51,294 bases of DNA, from contig CAMVKI010000003.1 in assembly GCA_947168005.1 (NCBI GenBank), forward strand, positions 1-51,294, given 5' to 3'. This DNA is from an uncultured Clostridia bacterium (GTDB taxonomy: Bacteria; Bacillota; Clostridia; Oscillospirales; Oscillospiraceae). Positions 31,637 through 41,478 of this stretch are shown in pieces. The position numbers were made by a program, and so were the translations under genes. The number at the start of each line of letters is the position of its first letter. Position 1 is the stretch's first letter. The notes beneath the pieces are model-generated. The model searched no databases and was not told the DNA's origin. It saw only the letters and a program-made list of their open reading frames with translations.

Positions 31637-31665
31637 GGGGCTGTCTCGCGTTTGGAGACAGCCCC
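31637..31665 (-). terminator. Terminator after the SLH surface protein gene
   Basis: GGGGCTGTCTC (31637-31647) pairs with GAGACAGCCCC (31655-31665), 30 bases beyond the SLH stop. On the minus strand it is followed by GAAGCAAAACA, so the T-run is weak. Confidence 0.6.
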
Positions 31666-31694
31666 TCTGCTGTTTTACGGATTCTTTCCGGCGC

Positions 31695-34600
31695 TTAAGC
31701 GCCTGTAAAGTAGTGGAAGAGGAAGCTCACCACCTCGGCGCGGGTACAGGTCTTGCCGGGGCTGAAGCTGGTCTCGGTGGTGCCGGAGGTGATTCCGTTG
31801 GCCGCGGCCCAGCGGACGGCCTCTGCGTACCAGGCGTCCGGCGGAACGTCGGTGAACGGAAGGTCGGTCTCACCACTGACCGGACTGCCCGCGTATCGCC
31901 AGAGGAAGGTCACGATCTGCGCGCGGGTGCAGTTCTGCTTGACGCCGAAGCTGTGCTCGCTGACGCCGGCGGTGACGCCGTTCTCCCAGGCCCAGAGGAC
32001 AGCCCTGGCATACCAGGCGCTTTCCTGGACATCGTGGAAGGGGAAATCCTCCGGCAGACTGTCGGCACTGCCGGCGGTCCGGGGGCTTCCGGCGGCACGC
32101 CAGAGGAGGGTGACGATCTGAGCGCGGGTGCAGGCGTCGTAGGGAGAGAAGCTGTTCTCGGAGGTGCCCGCCGTGATGCCGTTCTCCACAGCCCAGCGCA
32201 CGGCCTCGGCATACCAGGCGTCCTCGGGCACGTCGTCGAAGGGATGCGGGCTCGCGAAGATCAGCGTGATATGGACCTCGCCCGCCGGCATGCAGAAGGT
32301 CCAGACGTACTCCTCCATGGAAATCTGCTCCAGGTCGAGGGCATAGGGTGTCCCCTCTTCGTCGTAGTACACGGCGGTGATGCTCTTGAATTCACAATCC
32401 GGATCGGGTTCGGCGGCAATGGTGACCTGGGTGCCGGAGAGGCACTCGGAGGGAGTGGCGGATACCTTGCACCCGAAGGCGTCTATGATCGGAGCCCAGA
32501 ATCTGGGCGCCCACTGGGCGTAGAGCGTCACGGTCACGCCGTCCACGTCGGTGATGTTCGGGATGTAGGCTCTGTCCGCATAGTAACTGCCGTCGTCGTC
32601 TCCCGGCGAGGTGCTCCAGTGGTCAAAGATGCAGTCGGGTTTCAGGAAGCCGTTGGGCGTGAGATACGCAGGCTGGTCGTAGGTCAGGGTCTGGGGCTGC
32701 ATGTGTCCCAAAATGGCGCCGTTGCGGTCAAAGACCACGGTATAGGAGATGGGCCGCCATTGGGCGTAGAGGGTCACGGTCCCGCCGTCGGATGCGCTGA
32801 GATTGGAGATAATCGCGCCGTCGGGGTAGGACCTTCCGCTGCCGTCGGGGGCGGTATTCCAGCCGATGAAGATATAACCCCTGCGGGTGAAGGTGTTGGG
32901 GTGCAGCGCACCGGGCTGGCCATAGGTGAAGAGCTGGCCCGGCATATTCCCCGTGCCGCCGTTGGCGTCGAAGATCACGGTAAAGGTATTTGCCTTCCAC
33001 TGGGCGAAGAGCCGGATAATCTCGTTGTCGTAGGCCGGACAGATATTGACGAGCGCGCATTCAGCATAGGACGTCCCGCTGTCGTTGGCCCGGGTGTTCC
33101 AATGGTCAAAGTGATAGCCGGTCTTTGAGAAGGCGTTCGGAATCAGACGCTGGGGCGAATCATAGACGAGGTGCAGATCGATCATTGCGATGTCCGTGGT
33201 GGTATTCGGGTAGAATTTGATGATATAGCGCAGGGGCTCCCATTGGGCGAAGAGCAGCACCACACCCCCGTCCACGTCGGTGAGGTCCTGGACCGACTGC
33301 ATATCGGTATAGATGGTGCCGTCCAAGGACTTCCATCCGGCGAAGCGATAGCCGGGACGGATGTACAGGTTCCGATCCAGCGGCGCGCTGACGCCGTAGG
33401 TAAAGGGCTGATCCGGCATGGGGCCGCCCGTGCCGCCGTTGGGATCGAAGGCCACGGTGTAGTGGCTCGGTCCCCACTGGGCGTAGAGATCGATCGGGGC
33501 AATCGGGAAGGCACCGTTGTTGATGCCGAAGTTCTGGAAGAAGGTATTGCCGATGGGGAATTGATCGGGCAGCGGCGCATTGTATTGGCCGGAGGGGACG
33601 GTGTCCCACCGGAGGAAGCTGTGGCCCGGATAGACGAAGCGGTTGGGCTCCAATTGCTCCGGCGAGTCGTAGTAGAAATCCTGGGTATAGACGGGGCCGG
33701 GGGCGCCGTTGCCGTGATAGACCACGGTAAAGTGGACCGGCCTCCAGATGGCGTAGAGGGTCACGACTCCGTTGTCCACGTCGGTGAGGTTGATGACTCT
33801 CTGCTCGTCCGTGTAGATGGGCGGAATCAGGCCCTCCATATCCTCGCACCAGCCGACGAAATAATAGTACGGATTGTTGCAGACAAACAGATTCCGATTC
33901 AGACGCTGCTGCTGATCATAGGTGAAGCTCTGGTCCGTCATGGTCCCCGTGGTTCCCCCGGGAACGGTCGCCGCGTTGTCGTCAAAGTGTACGATGTAGG
34001 TATTGGCCCGCCACTGGGCGTAGAGGACGATAACCTGACCGTTGTTGGCGGGGATGTTCACAAGCGCGGTGTCTATGTAGAATGTCCCGCCGCCGCCGGG
34101 CAGGGTGTCCCAGCCCAGGAAAGTATAGCCCGGGCGGTAGAAGAGATTGGGATTCAGGTTTTGCGGCGTGCCGCAGCTGAACTGCTGGTTCGGCATCGGC
34201 CCGCCCATGCCGCCGTTGGGTTCAAACTGGATCTGATAATCGTTGGCCTTCCACTGAGCCAGAAGGGTCACCGTCGCGCCGTTGCCGGGGGGAAGGATAT
34301 CGACGATCTGCGCGTCCGAGTAGGTGATGAGGGTGTTCGGATCAAGCCAGCCGTCGAAGGAGCAGCCCGGCAGGGTATAGGAGTTGGGCCGCAGGGCGTC
34401 TGGATTGCCGTAGGTGAGGTTCTGATCCGGCATGGTTCCCGCAGCGCCGTTGGGGTCGAAGTGCACGGTGTAGCGCCAGCCGCTCCACTTGGCGAAGAGA
34501 GGCACGACCTCCCCTTCCCCGGCGGCCAGATTCAACACCAAAGCGCCGTCCGCATAGTCTGTTCCGTTGCCGTCGGGGGCGGTGTTCCAGCCGGCGAAGT

Positions 34601-37600
34601 CAAAGCCCGGACGGGAGAACTGGTTTGCGTCCAGATTTTGCGGCACGTCGTAGGTGAAGCCCTGATCCGGCATACTGCCCGTAAAGCTGTTGGTGGGATC
34701 GTTGGGATTAAAGTTCACGAAATAGTCGTTCGGCTCCCACTGGGCGTAGAGGGTCAGAACGGCGTTGTCGGAGGCGAGGAGGAGATCGATAATCGCCTCA
34801 TCCCCGCAGCTGTTGCCGCCGCCGCCGGGATCGTCATTCCATTCGACGAAATGGTATCCGCTAAGGCCAAAGGCGTTTGCGGCCAGCGCCTGCGGGATCC
34901 CGTGGGTAAAGCTCTGATCGGGCATACTGCCCGTCGCGTTCGGGTTGTTGGCGTTAAATCGCACCGTGTAGCCCCAGCCGGACCACTGGGCGTAGAGGGT
35001 CACGGTATCGTTGTCCGCGGCGCTGAGATTCAGCACCGAGGCGCGGTCCGCGTAGGAATTGCCGTTGCCGTCGGGGTCGTCGTTCCAGCCGGTGAAGGTA
35101 TAGCCCGTGCGGCTGAAGAGGTTCGGATCCATCGGCTGGGGAACGCCATAGACGAAGGATTGATCCGGCATACTGCCCGCGCCGCCGTTGGAGTCGAAGC
35201 GAACCTGATAGCTCCAGCCGCTCCACTGGGCGTAGAGGGTCACAATATCGCCATCCACGGCGCTGAGATTGAGGACGCTTTCCTGATCTGTGTAGCCCGT
35301 GCCGTTGCAGTCGGGGTCGGTGTTCCAGTCTGTAAATTCAAAGCCCGGCCTGCTGTAGGCATTGGGGGACAGGGTCTGCGGCACGTTGTAGGTAAAGCTC
35401 TGATCCGCCATGCTTCCCGTAAAGCTGTTGGTGGGGTCGTTGGGGTCGAAGCGAACGGTATAGTGGGCAGGGCCGAAGGAGGCCGTCACCGTCACGTCCG
35501 AATCCCAGGGCATGGTGAAGGCGGTGTGCGGGAAGAGGGAGATGCTGATCGGGGTCGCGCCGTCGGTGTGGAAAAAGTCGATTTGCAGACCGTTGAGCGC
35601 AAAGCCCGGATCCGGATGAACCTCGACCTGAATGAGCTGTCCGTCACAGGCCTGGGAGGCGGGCTGACCCTCCGCCAGGAAGCTGACGGAGCCGTCGCTG
35701 CAGGGATTCAGGAGAATATTGTGCAGACTTGTCCAGTGATAGCTGACGGACTGCCAGCCGGCATGATAGCCCATAAGAATTTCATTGTCCGTCAGTTCGA
35801 CGTCCGGCCCGTTCACGAACTGATCCCAGGAATACTGGTCGCGGCCGCACCAGAGGTCGGTGACATTGCCCAGACCGTGGAAGGCGCCCTGCTCGACCGC
35901 CTCCAGACTGGGCGGCAGCCGGAGCTCGGTAAAGCCGCTGCCGCTGGCGGTGAAGGCATAGCTGCCAACCCGCAGCAGGCCCGCGGGAAGCGCCGCGCCT
36001 TCAAGATTCGGGAAGCCGTCGAAGGCATAATCGCCGATGGCGGTAATGCCCACGTCGATGATTACGGTTTGGACGTCGCCCATGGAGGCAGCGGGGACGT
36101 CGTAACGCGCTGTGAATCCGTCAAAGGGCTCCAGGTCCTCCATGGGACCGACGCCGGAGATGTGCAGAACGCTGTACCGGCCGTTTGCGTCGGGCTCCAG
36201 CGTCCAGGTGACGCAGCTGACCTCAAAGGGAAGGATCTCCTCCCCGTCAAAGACCCCGAGATGGTTGACATGCAGCTCATAGCTGCCGGGGTCCGCGACG
36301 GCGCCGTTCTGCGCGCCGCCGGGGGGCACAATCTCCAGCTCGTAGTCCACGCCCTCGGTCAGCGCGGTCCCGTCGAACTCCACCTGCGGCGCCGGGGTCA
36401 CCGGACCGTTCGCGCAGTTGTAGACGGCGGCGACGCCGCTGATCTCGCAGGGCAGAGCAAATTGCGCGCCGTCCGGAGCTGTCAGCCATCCGAAGAGGCA
36501 GTTCGGGGGAATATCGTCGTAGACCCGCACGCCGCCCTCGCAGGCGTCGGTGCTCCGGTAGCAGTGATCGAGGGTCACGCTTCCGCTGAGGCCCTCCGCC
36601 AGCTTCAGATGATCGGTGTTCTGCGCGCCGGTGCAGGAATAGAAGCAGCGCGTAAAGCGCTTGCTGCCGCCGGCGTCGTCCCAGCCCAGCAGGGCGCCCT
36701 TCCCGCTGCTGCCGCCGAACAGCGTGCCGGAGAAGATGCAGTTTTCTACAAGAAGATCGGAGTCCAGGGCGTGGCCCACCAGGCCGCCGAGGTAATCGGG
36801 GGCGATCACGTCCGCGCTGACGGAACAGTTTTTGATCAGGTTGTCATTGCCCATCGTAAAGCCCACGAGGCCGGCGGCGTGATACTCGCCCCGGACGCGG
36901 CCCGTGACCCGCAGATTGCGGATCGTCGCGCCCTCGATACAGCAGAAGGGCGCGGTGCCCTGGTTCTGCGTATCGTTGAGGTTGAAATGGATGAAATGGT
37001 CCCCGCCTTCGAAGACGCCGGAGAAGGGATGCTCCTGCCAGCCTCCCTGTACCACGCCAACCTTCCTGGTGATGGGGGTGGGAATGTCATTTACAAGCTG
37101 CACATACTCCCCCTGGAAGCTGTTGCCGTCCTCCACGTCAAGAGCGAAGCGGATCCAGTCCGCGCCGTCTGAAATCAGCCAGGGATCCGCCTCTGTGCCG
37201 GAGCCCGTGAGGCTGTCGATCACGGCGACGGACAGGACGACGGAGCCGCAGTAGCTGCCGGTGCCGACAATCCTCAGCTCGTAGCAGCCCTTGGCGGTGA
37301 CGCTGTTCAGGTTCTGCCCGTCGATGGTGAAGCTGTAGTCCGTGCCCTCGGTCAGCAGCACGCCGTCAAAGTAGACGAGGGGGCTGATCGTATGCGCCGT
37401 GCCGTCATAGGGATACCATTCGTCAACGCCGTCTACGACGGTTTCCTTGCAGAGCCAGACTGGAATCCCGGCAATGTTGCCGCTCTCGGCCAGGCAGTCC
37501 TGGGGCTCTTCCAGGGCAACCGGCGTACCTTCGCTGTTCCCGTAGATCAGATCTCTTGGATAGCAGGCGTTCATGAACGTGTGCCCGCCGTAACCGAAGG

Positions 37601-38618
37601 CGATGGGATCGAAGCTGCCGGAGCCCGTGTAGCTGCCGCAGAACAGGCAGTCGGTGATGCTGAGCTCGTTGCCGTCGGCCCAGCCCTGGAGGCCGCCGAC
37701 GTTTGCGCTGCCGTTCAAGAGGACGCCGCTGTATACGGTGTTCGAGAGGTAGAGGAAGGAGCTTAAGCCGTGGCCCACCACGCCGCCGAGATAGTCGCCG
37801 CCGCCGACCTTGACCTCGACCCGGCAGTTTTCGATGATGTTCTGCTGGGTCTGGTTGCCGCCTTCACAGAAGGCCACGAGACCGGCAGAGTGCCAGCCGC
37901 CGATGACAGTGCCCGTAACGTTCAGATTCTGAATCACAGCGCCGTCGCTGATGCAGCGGAAGGGCGCGATGCCCTCCGTACCGGGATCCTCCATTATCAC
38001 ATCCAGCGTGTTGCCGTCGCCGTTAAAGCAGCCGCGGAAGGGATGGTCCCTGTCGCCGATGGGCTCATACCCGATGGAGAAACCGGCCGTCATCGTGACC
38101 GTCCGCCCCGCGTAGTCCAGCCCGAGGCAGACGTCAGATGCCAGCGCGCTCCAATCGTTTGGCCCGTCAACGTTCTCGACAGGAGCCTCATAGAGCGCAA
38201 GATCATTCCCGCCGTACTCAAAGAGGAAGGCTTTGGCGTCGAACACAGGATTGCCGTCGTTTCCGAACCAGCGATTTGAGTTGGGATGCCAGAGCTTGAA
38301 GCCCACCGCCTCATCCGGAATCTCCGCAATGTAGAGCCGGAATTGCTGCGGCGTGTCACTCCAGTAGTTTGTCCCGAGGTTTTTTTCGTATTGATCGATG
38401 TTTGTGTAGGAAAGCGGTTCGTCGCCGGTGAACCCGTTGCTGTCCCAGTAGTGGATGTAAAAATCATCCCCCAGGTCGTTGTACAGGTACTCGATGAGAC
38501 CGACCAGCACCTTGCGCGGACCGCTTCCGGACGCAGAGGCGGTGATCGTTCCCGCCGGCAGCAGGCTGACAAGCAGCACAAGTACCGTCAGCCAGGACAC
38601 AATTCGTTTGCGTTTCAT
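31695..38618 (-). CDS. Giant SLH-anchored surface protein with InlB-type repeats
   Basis: ATG 38618 follows AAAAGGAGG; the frame is open to 38801 but that extension lacks a ribosome site. The 2307-residue protein has a signal peptide (cleavage after TASA, near residue 29). Residues about 80-800 carry two copies of a right-handed beta-helix-like region with GLVGF/GGLVGH motifs. A short leucine-rich segment follows (about 850-930). About 1046-2035 hold twelve Flg_new/InlB-B-type repeats of 75-90 residues, each ending in a Tyr-Ala-Gln-Trp-type motif. Three SLH domains end the protein (from about residue 2120; PFDDVPEDAWYAEAVRWA and similar). It should attach to secondary wall polymer and act as adhesin or S-layer protein. 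Confidence 0.9.
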   Translation of the reverse strand: MKRKRIVSWLTVLVLLVSLLPAGTITASASGSGPRKVLVGLIEYLYNDLGDDFYIHYWDSNGFTGDEPLSYTNIDQYEKNLGTNYWSDTPQQFRLYIAEIPDEAVGFKLWHPNSNRWFGNDGNPVFDAKAFLFEYGGNDLALYEAPVENVDGPNDWSALASDVCLGLDYAGRTVTMTAGFSIGYEPIGDRDHPFRGCFNGDGNTLDVIMEDPGTEGIAPFRCISDGAVIQNLNVTGTVIGGWHSAGLVAFCEGGNQTQQNIIENCRVEVKVGGGDYLGGVVGHGLSSFLYLSNTVYSGVLLNGSANVGGLQGWADGNELSITDCLFCGSYTGSGSFDPIAFGYGGHTFMNACYPRDLIYGNSEGTPVALEEPQDCLAESGNIAGIPVWLCKETVVDGVDEWYPYDGTAHTISPLVYFDGVLLTEGTDYSFTIDGQNLNSVTAKGCYELRIVGTGSYCGSVVLSVAVIDSLTGSGTEADPWLISDGADWIRFALDVEDGNSFQGEYVQLVNDIPTPITRKVGVVQGGWQEHPFSGVFEGGDHFIHFNLNDTQNQGTAPFCCIEGATIRNLRVTGRVRGEYHAAGLVGFTMGNDNLIKNCSVSADVIAPDYLGGLVGHALDSDLLVENCIFSGTLFGGSSGKGALLGWDDAGGSKRFTRCFYSCTGAQNTDHLKLAEGLSGSVTLDHCYRSTDACEGGVRVYDDIPPNCLFGWLTAPDGAQFALPCEISGVAAVYNCANGPVTPAPQVEFDGTALTEGVDYELEIVPPGGAQNGAVADPGSYELHVNHLGVFDGEEILPFEVSCVTWTLEPDANGRYSVLHISGVGPMEDLEPFDGFTARYDVPAASMGDVQTVIIDVGITAIGDYAFDGFPNLEGAALPAGLLRVGSYAFTASGSGFTELRLPPSLEAVEQGAFHGLGNVTDLWCGRDQYSWDQFVNGPDVELTDNEILMGYHAGWQSVSYHWTSLHNILLNPCSDGSVSFLAEGQPASQACDGQLIQVEVHPDPGFALNGLQIDFFHTDGATPISISLFPHTAFTMPWDSDVTVTASFGPAHYTVRFDPNDPTNSFTGSMADQSFTYNVPQTLSPNAYSRPGFEFTDWNTDPDCNGTGYTDQESVLNLSAVDGDIVTLYAQWSGWSYQVRFDSNGGAGSMPDQSFVYGVPQPMDPNLFSRTGYTFTGWNDDPDGNGNSYADRASVLNLSAADNDTVTLYAQWSGWGYTVRFNANNPNATGSMPDQSFTHGIPQALAANAFGLSGYHFVEWNDDPGGGGNSCGDEAIIDLLLASDNAVLTLYAQWEPNDYFVNFNPNDPTNSFTGSMPDQGFTYDVPQNLDANQFSRPGFDFAGWNTAPDGNGTDYADGALVLNLAAGEGEVVPLFAKWSGWRYTVHFDPNGAAGTMPDQNLTYGNPDALRPNSYTLPGCSFDGWLDPNTLITYSDAQIVDILPPGNGATVTLLAQWKANDYQIQFEPNGGMGGPMPNQQFSCGTPQNLNPNLFYRPGYTFLGWDTLPGGGGTFYIDTALVNIPANNGQVIVLYAQWRANTYIVHFDDNAATVPGGTTGTMTDQSFTYDQQQRLNRNLFVCNNPYYYFVGWCEDMEGLIPPIYTDEQRVINLTDVDNGVVTLYAIWRPVHFTVVYHGNGAPGPVYTQDFYYDSPEQLEPNRFVYPGHSFLRWDTVPSGQYNAPLPDQFPIGNTFFQNFGINNGAFPIAPIDLYAQWGPSHYTVAFDPNGGTGGPMPDQPFTYGVSAPLDRNLYIRPGYRFAGWKSLDGTIYTDMQSVQDLTDVDGGVVLLFAQWEPLRYIIKFYPNTTTDIAMIDLHLVYDSPQRLIPNAFSKTGYHFDHWNTRANDSGTSYAECALVNICPAYDNEIIRLFAQWKANTFTVIFDANGGTGNMPGQLFTYGQPGALHPNTFTRRGYIFIGWNTAPDGSGRSYPDGAIISNLSASDGGTVTLYAQWRPISYTVVFDRNGAILGHMQPQTLTYDQPAYLTPNGFLKPDCIFDHWSTSPGDDDGSYYADRAYIPNITDVDGVTVTLYAQWAPRFWAPIIDAFGCKVSATPSECLSGTQVTIAAEPDPDCEFKSITAVYYDEEGTPYALDLEQISMEEYVWTFCMPAGEVHITLIFASPHPFDDVPEDAWYAEAVRWAVENGITAGTSENSFSPYDACTRAQIVTLLWRAAGSPRTAGSADSLPEDFPFHDVQESAWYARAVLWAWENGVTAGVSEHSFGVKQNCTRAQIVTFLWRYAGSPVSGETDLPFTDVPPDAWYAEAVRWAAANGITSGTTETSFSPGKTCTRAEVVSFLFHYFTGA

Positions 38619-38653
38619 GGGCGATACCTCCTTTTGTAAGTTTATACATTTCA

Positions 38654-38681
38654 ATTTTACCATATCCCGACAGGATGTCAA
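38654..38681 (-). promoter_or_regulatory. Promoter of the SLH surface protein
   Basis: On the minus strand TTGACA (38681-38676), a 16-base spacer and TAAAAT (38659-38654) lie 36 bases upstream of the start. Confidence 0.7.
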
Positions 38682-38729
38682 TTCATTCCCAAAAAAATCC
38701 GGAAATATTAATGTATTTATACAAATATA

Positions 38730-38763
38730 CAGCCGGTGCGGCGTAAGCTCGCCGCTCCGGCTG
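38730..38763 (-). terminator. Terminator after radA
   Basis: CAGCCGGTGCGGCG (38730-38743) pairs with CGCCGCTCCGGCTG (38750-38763) with one mismatch, ten bases after the radA stop. A TATATTTG stretch follows on the minus strand. Confidence 0.7.
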
Positions 38764-38772
38764 TAGGCTGAT

Positions 38773-40149
38773 TCAGATTCCGGACCCCTGTCCAAGGGCA
38801 ATCTCCACCGCCTCGCGGAGATTGCGGACGCGGAGGAGCTGGAGGCCCTTGGGGGCGCTCAGCTTCTCGGTGCCGTGGCGGGGAATGACGCATTTCGTGA
38901 AGCCCAGGCGGGCCACCTCGGCCAGACGAAGCTCCAGATTCGAGACGGCCCGGGTCTCCCCTGTCAGGCCCAGCTCGCCGATGGCCGTCAGATCGTCGGC
39001 CACGGGCAGGTCCCGGAAGCTGGAGGCAATGGCAATGGCAACGGGGAGATCGGAGCCCGGCTCGTCAATCCGCAGACCGCCGATGACGTTCAGGAAGAGA
39101 TCGCAGTCCGAGAGCCGCAGACCACCCCGCTTTTCCAGCACCGCCGCCAGCAGAGCGGCCCGGTTGTAGTCGAAGCCGTCGGTGGTCCGGCGGGGCTGGT
39201 TCAGGAAGCTCCGGGTCACCAGGGCCTGGACCTCGGCCAGGACGGGACGGCTGCCCTCCATGGCGCAGGCCACGCAGGTCCCTGCGGCGCCCTTGGGCCG
39301 TCCGGCCAGCAGGACCTCGGAGGGATTCGGGATCTCCCGCAGGCCGTGGTCGGCCATCTCGAAGACGCCGATCTCGTTGGTGGAGCCGAAGCGGTTCTTG
39401 GCCGCCCGCAGCAACCGGTAGGGGCCGTTCCGCTCGCCCTCAAAGTAGAGCACGCAGTCCACCATGTGCTCCAGGACCTTCGGGCCTGCGATGGAGCCCT
39501 CCTTGTTCACGTGGCCCACGACGAAGACCGTGATGCCGGTCTGCTTGGAGAGCTGGAGCAGGGCCATGGTGCAGTCCTTGACCTGGGAGATGCCGCCGGG
39601 AGAGGTCGTATTGTCCGCAGCGTACATGGTCTGGATGGAGTCCACGATCAGAATATCGGGCTCCGTCTCCTTGGCCGCCCGCAGGATCTCCTCCATCTCC
39701 GTCTCCCCGTAGACCAGCAGGGTCTCCGAGCTCACTCCCAGGCGCTCCGCCCGCATTTTGAGCTGGCTCTCGCTCTCTTCGCCGGAGACGTAGAGAACCT
39801 TCTGCTCCTTACAGAGCTCCCGGCAGATCTGGAGCAGCAGCGTGGATTTGCCGATGCCCGGCGCGCCGCCCACAAGGACGAGAGAGCCCTTCACGGCGCC
39901 GCCGCCCAGGACCCGGTCCAGCTCTCCAAAGCCGGTGAAAAAGCGCTGCTCGCTGCCGCTGACGATCTGAGACAGGCGCTTGGGCCTGCGCTCTCCCCCC
40001 TCCGCCGGAGCGGCGCGGCGGGCGGCCTTCGCAGGCGCTTCCACGTGCTCCTTCAGGGTATTCCATTCCCCGCAGGCCGGACAGCGGCCCATCCACTGGG
40101 GGGTCTCGTTGCCGCAGCTCGTGCAGTAATAGACGGTCTTCTGTTTCAT
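38773..40149 (-). CDS. radA: DNA repair protein RadA
   Basis: The 458-residue protein has the N-terminal zinc finger (Cys9, Cys12, Cys23, Cys26), a RecA-like ATPase with Walker A GGAPGIGKST, the RadA-specific KNRFG motif (LRAAKNRFGSTNEIG) and a C-terminal Lon-protease-like domain. RadA is a branch-migration helicase in homologous recombination. It starts at 40149 after AAAGGGGAG, 20 bases after the cwlD stop on the same strand, so the two are probably co-transcribed. Confidence 0.97.
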   Translation of the reverse strand: MKQKTVYYCTSCGNETPQWMGRCPACGEWNTLKEHVEAPAKAARRAAPAEGGERRPKRLSQIVSGSEQRFFTGFGELDRVLGGGAVKGSLVLVGGAPGIGKSTLLLQICRELCKEQKVLYVSGEESESQLKMRAERLGVSSETLLVYGETEMEEILRAAKETEPDILIVDSIQTMYAADNTTSPGGISQVKDCTMALLQLSKQTGITVFVVGHVNKEGSIAGPKVLEHMVDCVLYFEGERNGPYRLLRAAKNRFGSTNEIGVFEMADHGLREIPNPSEVLLAGRPKGAAGTCVACAMEGSRPVLAEVQALVTRSFLNQPRRTTDGFDYNRAALLAAVLEKRGGLRLSDCDLFLNVIGGLRIDEPGSDLPVAIAIASSFRDLPVADDLTAIGELGLTGETRAVSNLELRLAEVARLGFTKCVIPRHGTEKLSAPKGLQLLRVRNLREAVEIALGQGSGI

Positions 40150-40169
40150 GGGGGTCTCCCCTTTCTATT

Positions 40170-40892
40170 TTACTCGCTGTATCGCTCCGCAAGCTGGACC
40201 GTGAGCGCCGCGCTGATCGCCGCGGCCAGCTTCTTCTGATAGGCCTCCGTCCGCAGCAGCCGCTCCTCCTCCGGGTTGGAGAGGAAGCCGCATTCGACCA
40301 AAACCCCGGGACAGCGAATTCTCGACAGCAGATAGATCTCCTCGCTCTCCTTCGCCAGCCGATGATTGGAGGGGTCCAGCTCCGTATCGAAAACGCTTTG
40401 CAGCCGCTCGGCCAGTTCCCTGCTCCCGGCGGTCCGGGCGTAGAACAGCTGCGCGCCCCGATATTTCGGCTCGGAGAACATGTTCTGATGGATGCTGACC
40501 AGGATCGCGTCCTCGGTCCCGTTGACAAGCAGGACCCGGTTTTTCAGGTCCGAGACCTTCTTCTCCGAAATTGTCTTCGCCTCGGGGCTGTGGATGGAAA
40601 CATCCCTGTCCCTGGTCATACCCACACGCAGGCCAAGGAACCGCAGCAGGTCCCGGGTCCGCAGGCCAATCTCCAGATTGAGCCCGCTTTCGCGAAGGCC
40701 GCTGGGAGAGACAGCCCCGCCGTCCTCCCCGCCGTGGCCGGGATCGACGATGACCGTGGGCTTCGGATCCCGTTCGGCTGAGGCTGTCAGCACGGAGAAC
40801 GCGGTCACGCTTTGGGAAGCGGCCGCGGATACAAGCACAGCCAACAGCACCGTCACAATGTAATATGGGAGCATTTTTCTGAACAGCCGCAT
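40170..40892 (-). CDS. cwlD: N-acetylmuramoyl-L-alanine amidase, CwlD-like
   Basis: The 240-residue protein has an N-terminal membrane anchor (residues 9-30) and an Amidase_3 domain. Zinc ligands are in VDPGHGGEDGG, LRESGLNLEIG and SIHQN, and the catalytic Glu in VLVECGFLSNPEE. Length and layout match CwlD, which removes peptide side chains to make muramic lactam in the spore cortex. Other sporulation genes (cotJ) adjoin it divergently, which supports this. A vegetative amidase is also possible. Confidence 0.8.
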   Translation of the reverse strand: MRLFRKMLPYYIVTVLLAVLVSAAASQSVTAFSVLTASAERDPKPTVIVDPGHGGEDGGAVSPSGLRESGLNLEIGLRTRDLLRFLGLRVGMTRDRDVSIHSPEAKTISEKKVSDLKNRVLLVNGTEDAILVSIHQNMFSEPKYRGAQLFYARTAGSRELAERLQSVFDTELDPSNHRLAKESEEIYLLSRIRCPGVLVECGFLSNPEEERLLRTEAYQKKLAAAISAALTVQLAERYSE

Positions 40893-40969
40893 AGCACCAC
40901 CTCGGGGCAGTCTATGCGTTTGCCCGGAGATTCATTCTTCTTCAAGTATAGCACAAAAACCTGGCTTTG

Positions 40970-40977
40970 CATAGAAT
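40970..40977 (+). promoter_or_regulatory. Possible sporulation sigma-E -10 element for cotJ
   Basis: CATAGAAT (40970-40977), 59 bases ahead of the cotJAB start, is close to the sigma-E -10 consensus CATACAAT. The B. subtilis cotJ operon is sigma-E dependent. The -35 match is poor, so this is tentative. Confidence 0.35.
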
Positions 40978-41035
40978 AAGTTTGAAAACGTCGAAAAAAG
41001 ACGTTTCCGAAGTTTCTTTTTCGGGAGGAATCCGA

Positions 41036-41476
41036 ATGGACGACAACAGGAATCGCGGCTGCTGCGGCGTTCTGCCCGCGCAGGCCCCTCTGGCAAATCC
41101 CTATGTGCCCTTTCAGCCGAACAATCCGGAGCAGTATCCGGCCAAGACAGGTCTGATCCGGGGCACCCTTTTCCCCTGTCTGGATCTCCCCTTCCTGGGG
41201 ATGGTCAATACCGAGGAAAAGCCCGACACCCTGCTGCACCAGCTCCAGGCCCTGGGCTTCGCGGTCCAGGAGCTCGGGCTGTATCTGGACACCCATGCCG
41301 ACGACGCGGAGGCGGTGGAGCTCTTCCGGCAGTACACGGAGCTCTATGAGGCCGGGATGGCCCAATATCAGCAGAGCTGCGGCCCCCTCTTCCAGAAGCA
41401 GGCCGCACAGAACGGAGCCTACACCTGGAACAGCACGCCCTGGCCCTGGGAATATGCCGCGAATCAGGAGGATTGA
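41036..41476 (+). CDS. Fused CotJA-CotJB spore coat protein
   Basis: ATG 41036 follows GGGAGG. In this 146-residue protein the first part (about 22-60: NPYVPFQPNNPEQY to GTLFPCLDLPF) matches CotJA. The second part (about 66-146: LLHQLQALGFAVQELGLYLDTHADD to TPWPWEYAAN) matches CotJB. In B. subtilis these are separate genes, so the single frame is a fusion. The next gene, cotJC, starts three bases after its stop. The products belong to the spore coat. Confidence 0.85.
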   Translation: MDDNRNRGCCGVLPAQAPLANPYVPFQPNNPEQYPAKTGLIRGTLFPCLDLPFLGMVNTEEKPDTLLHQLQALGFAVQELGLYLDTHADDAEAVELFRQYTELYEAGMAQYQQSCGPLFQKQAAQNGAYTWNSTPWPWEYAANQED

Positions 41477-41478
41477 CC

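Noticed and set aside
33171-37172. 1333-codon open frame on the plus strand (and 31449-33128)
   Set aside because: Antisense to the SLH protein; product is compositionally biased with no recognisable domain.
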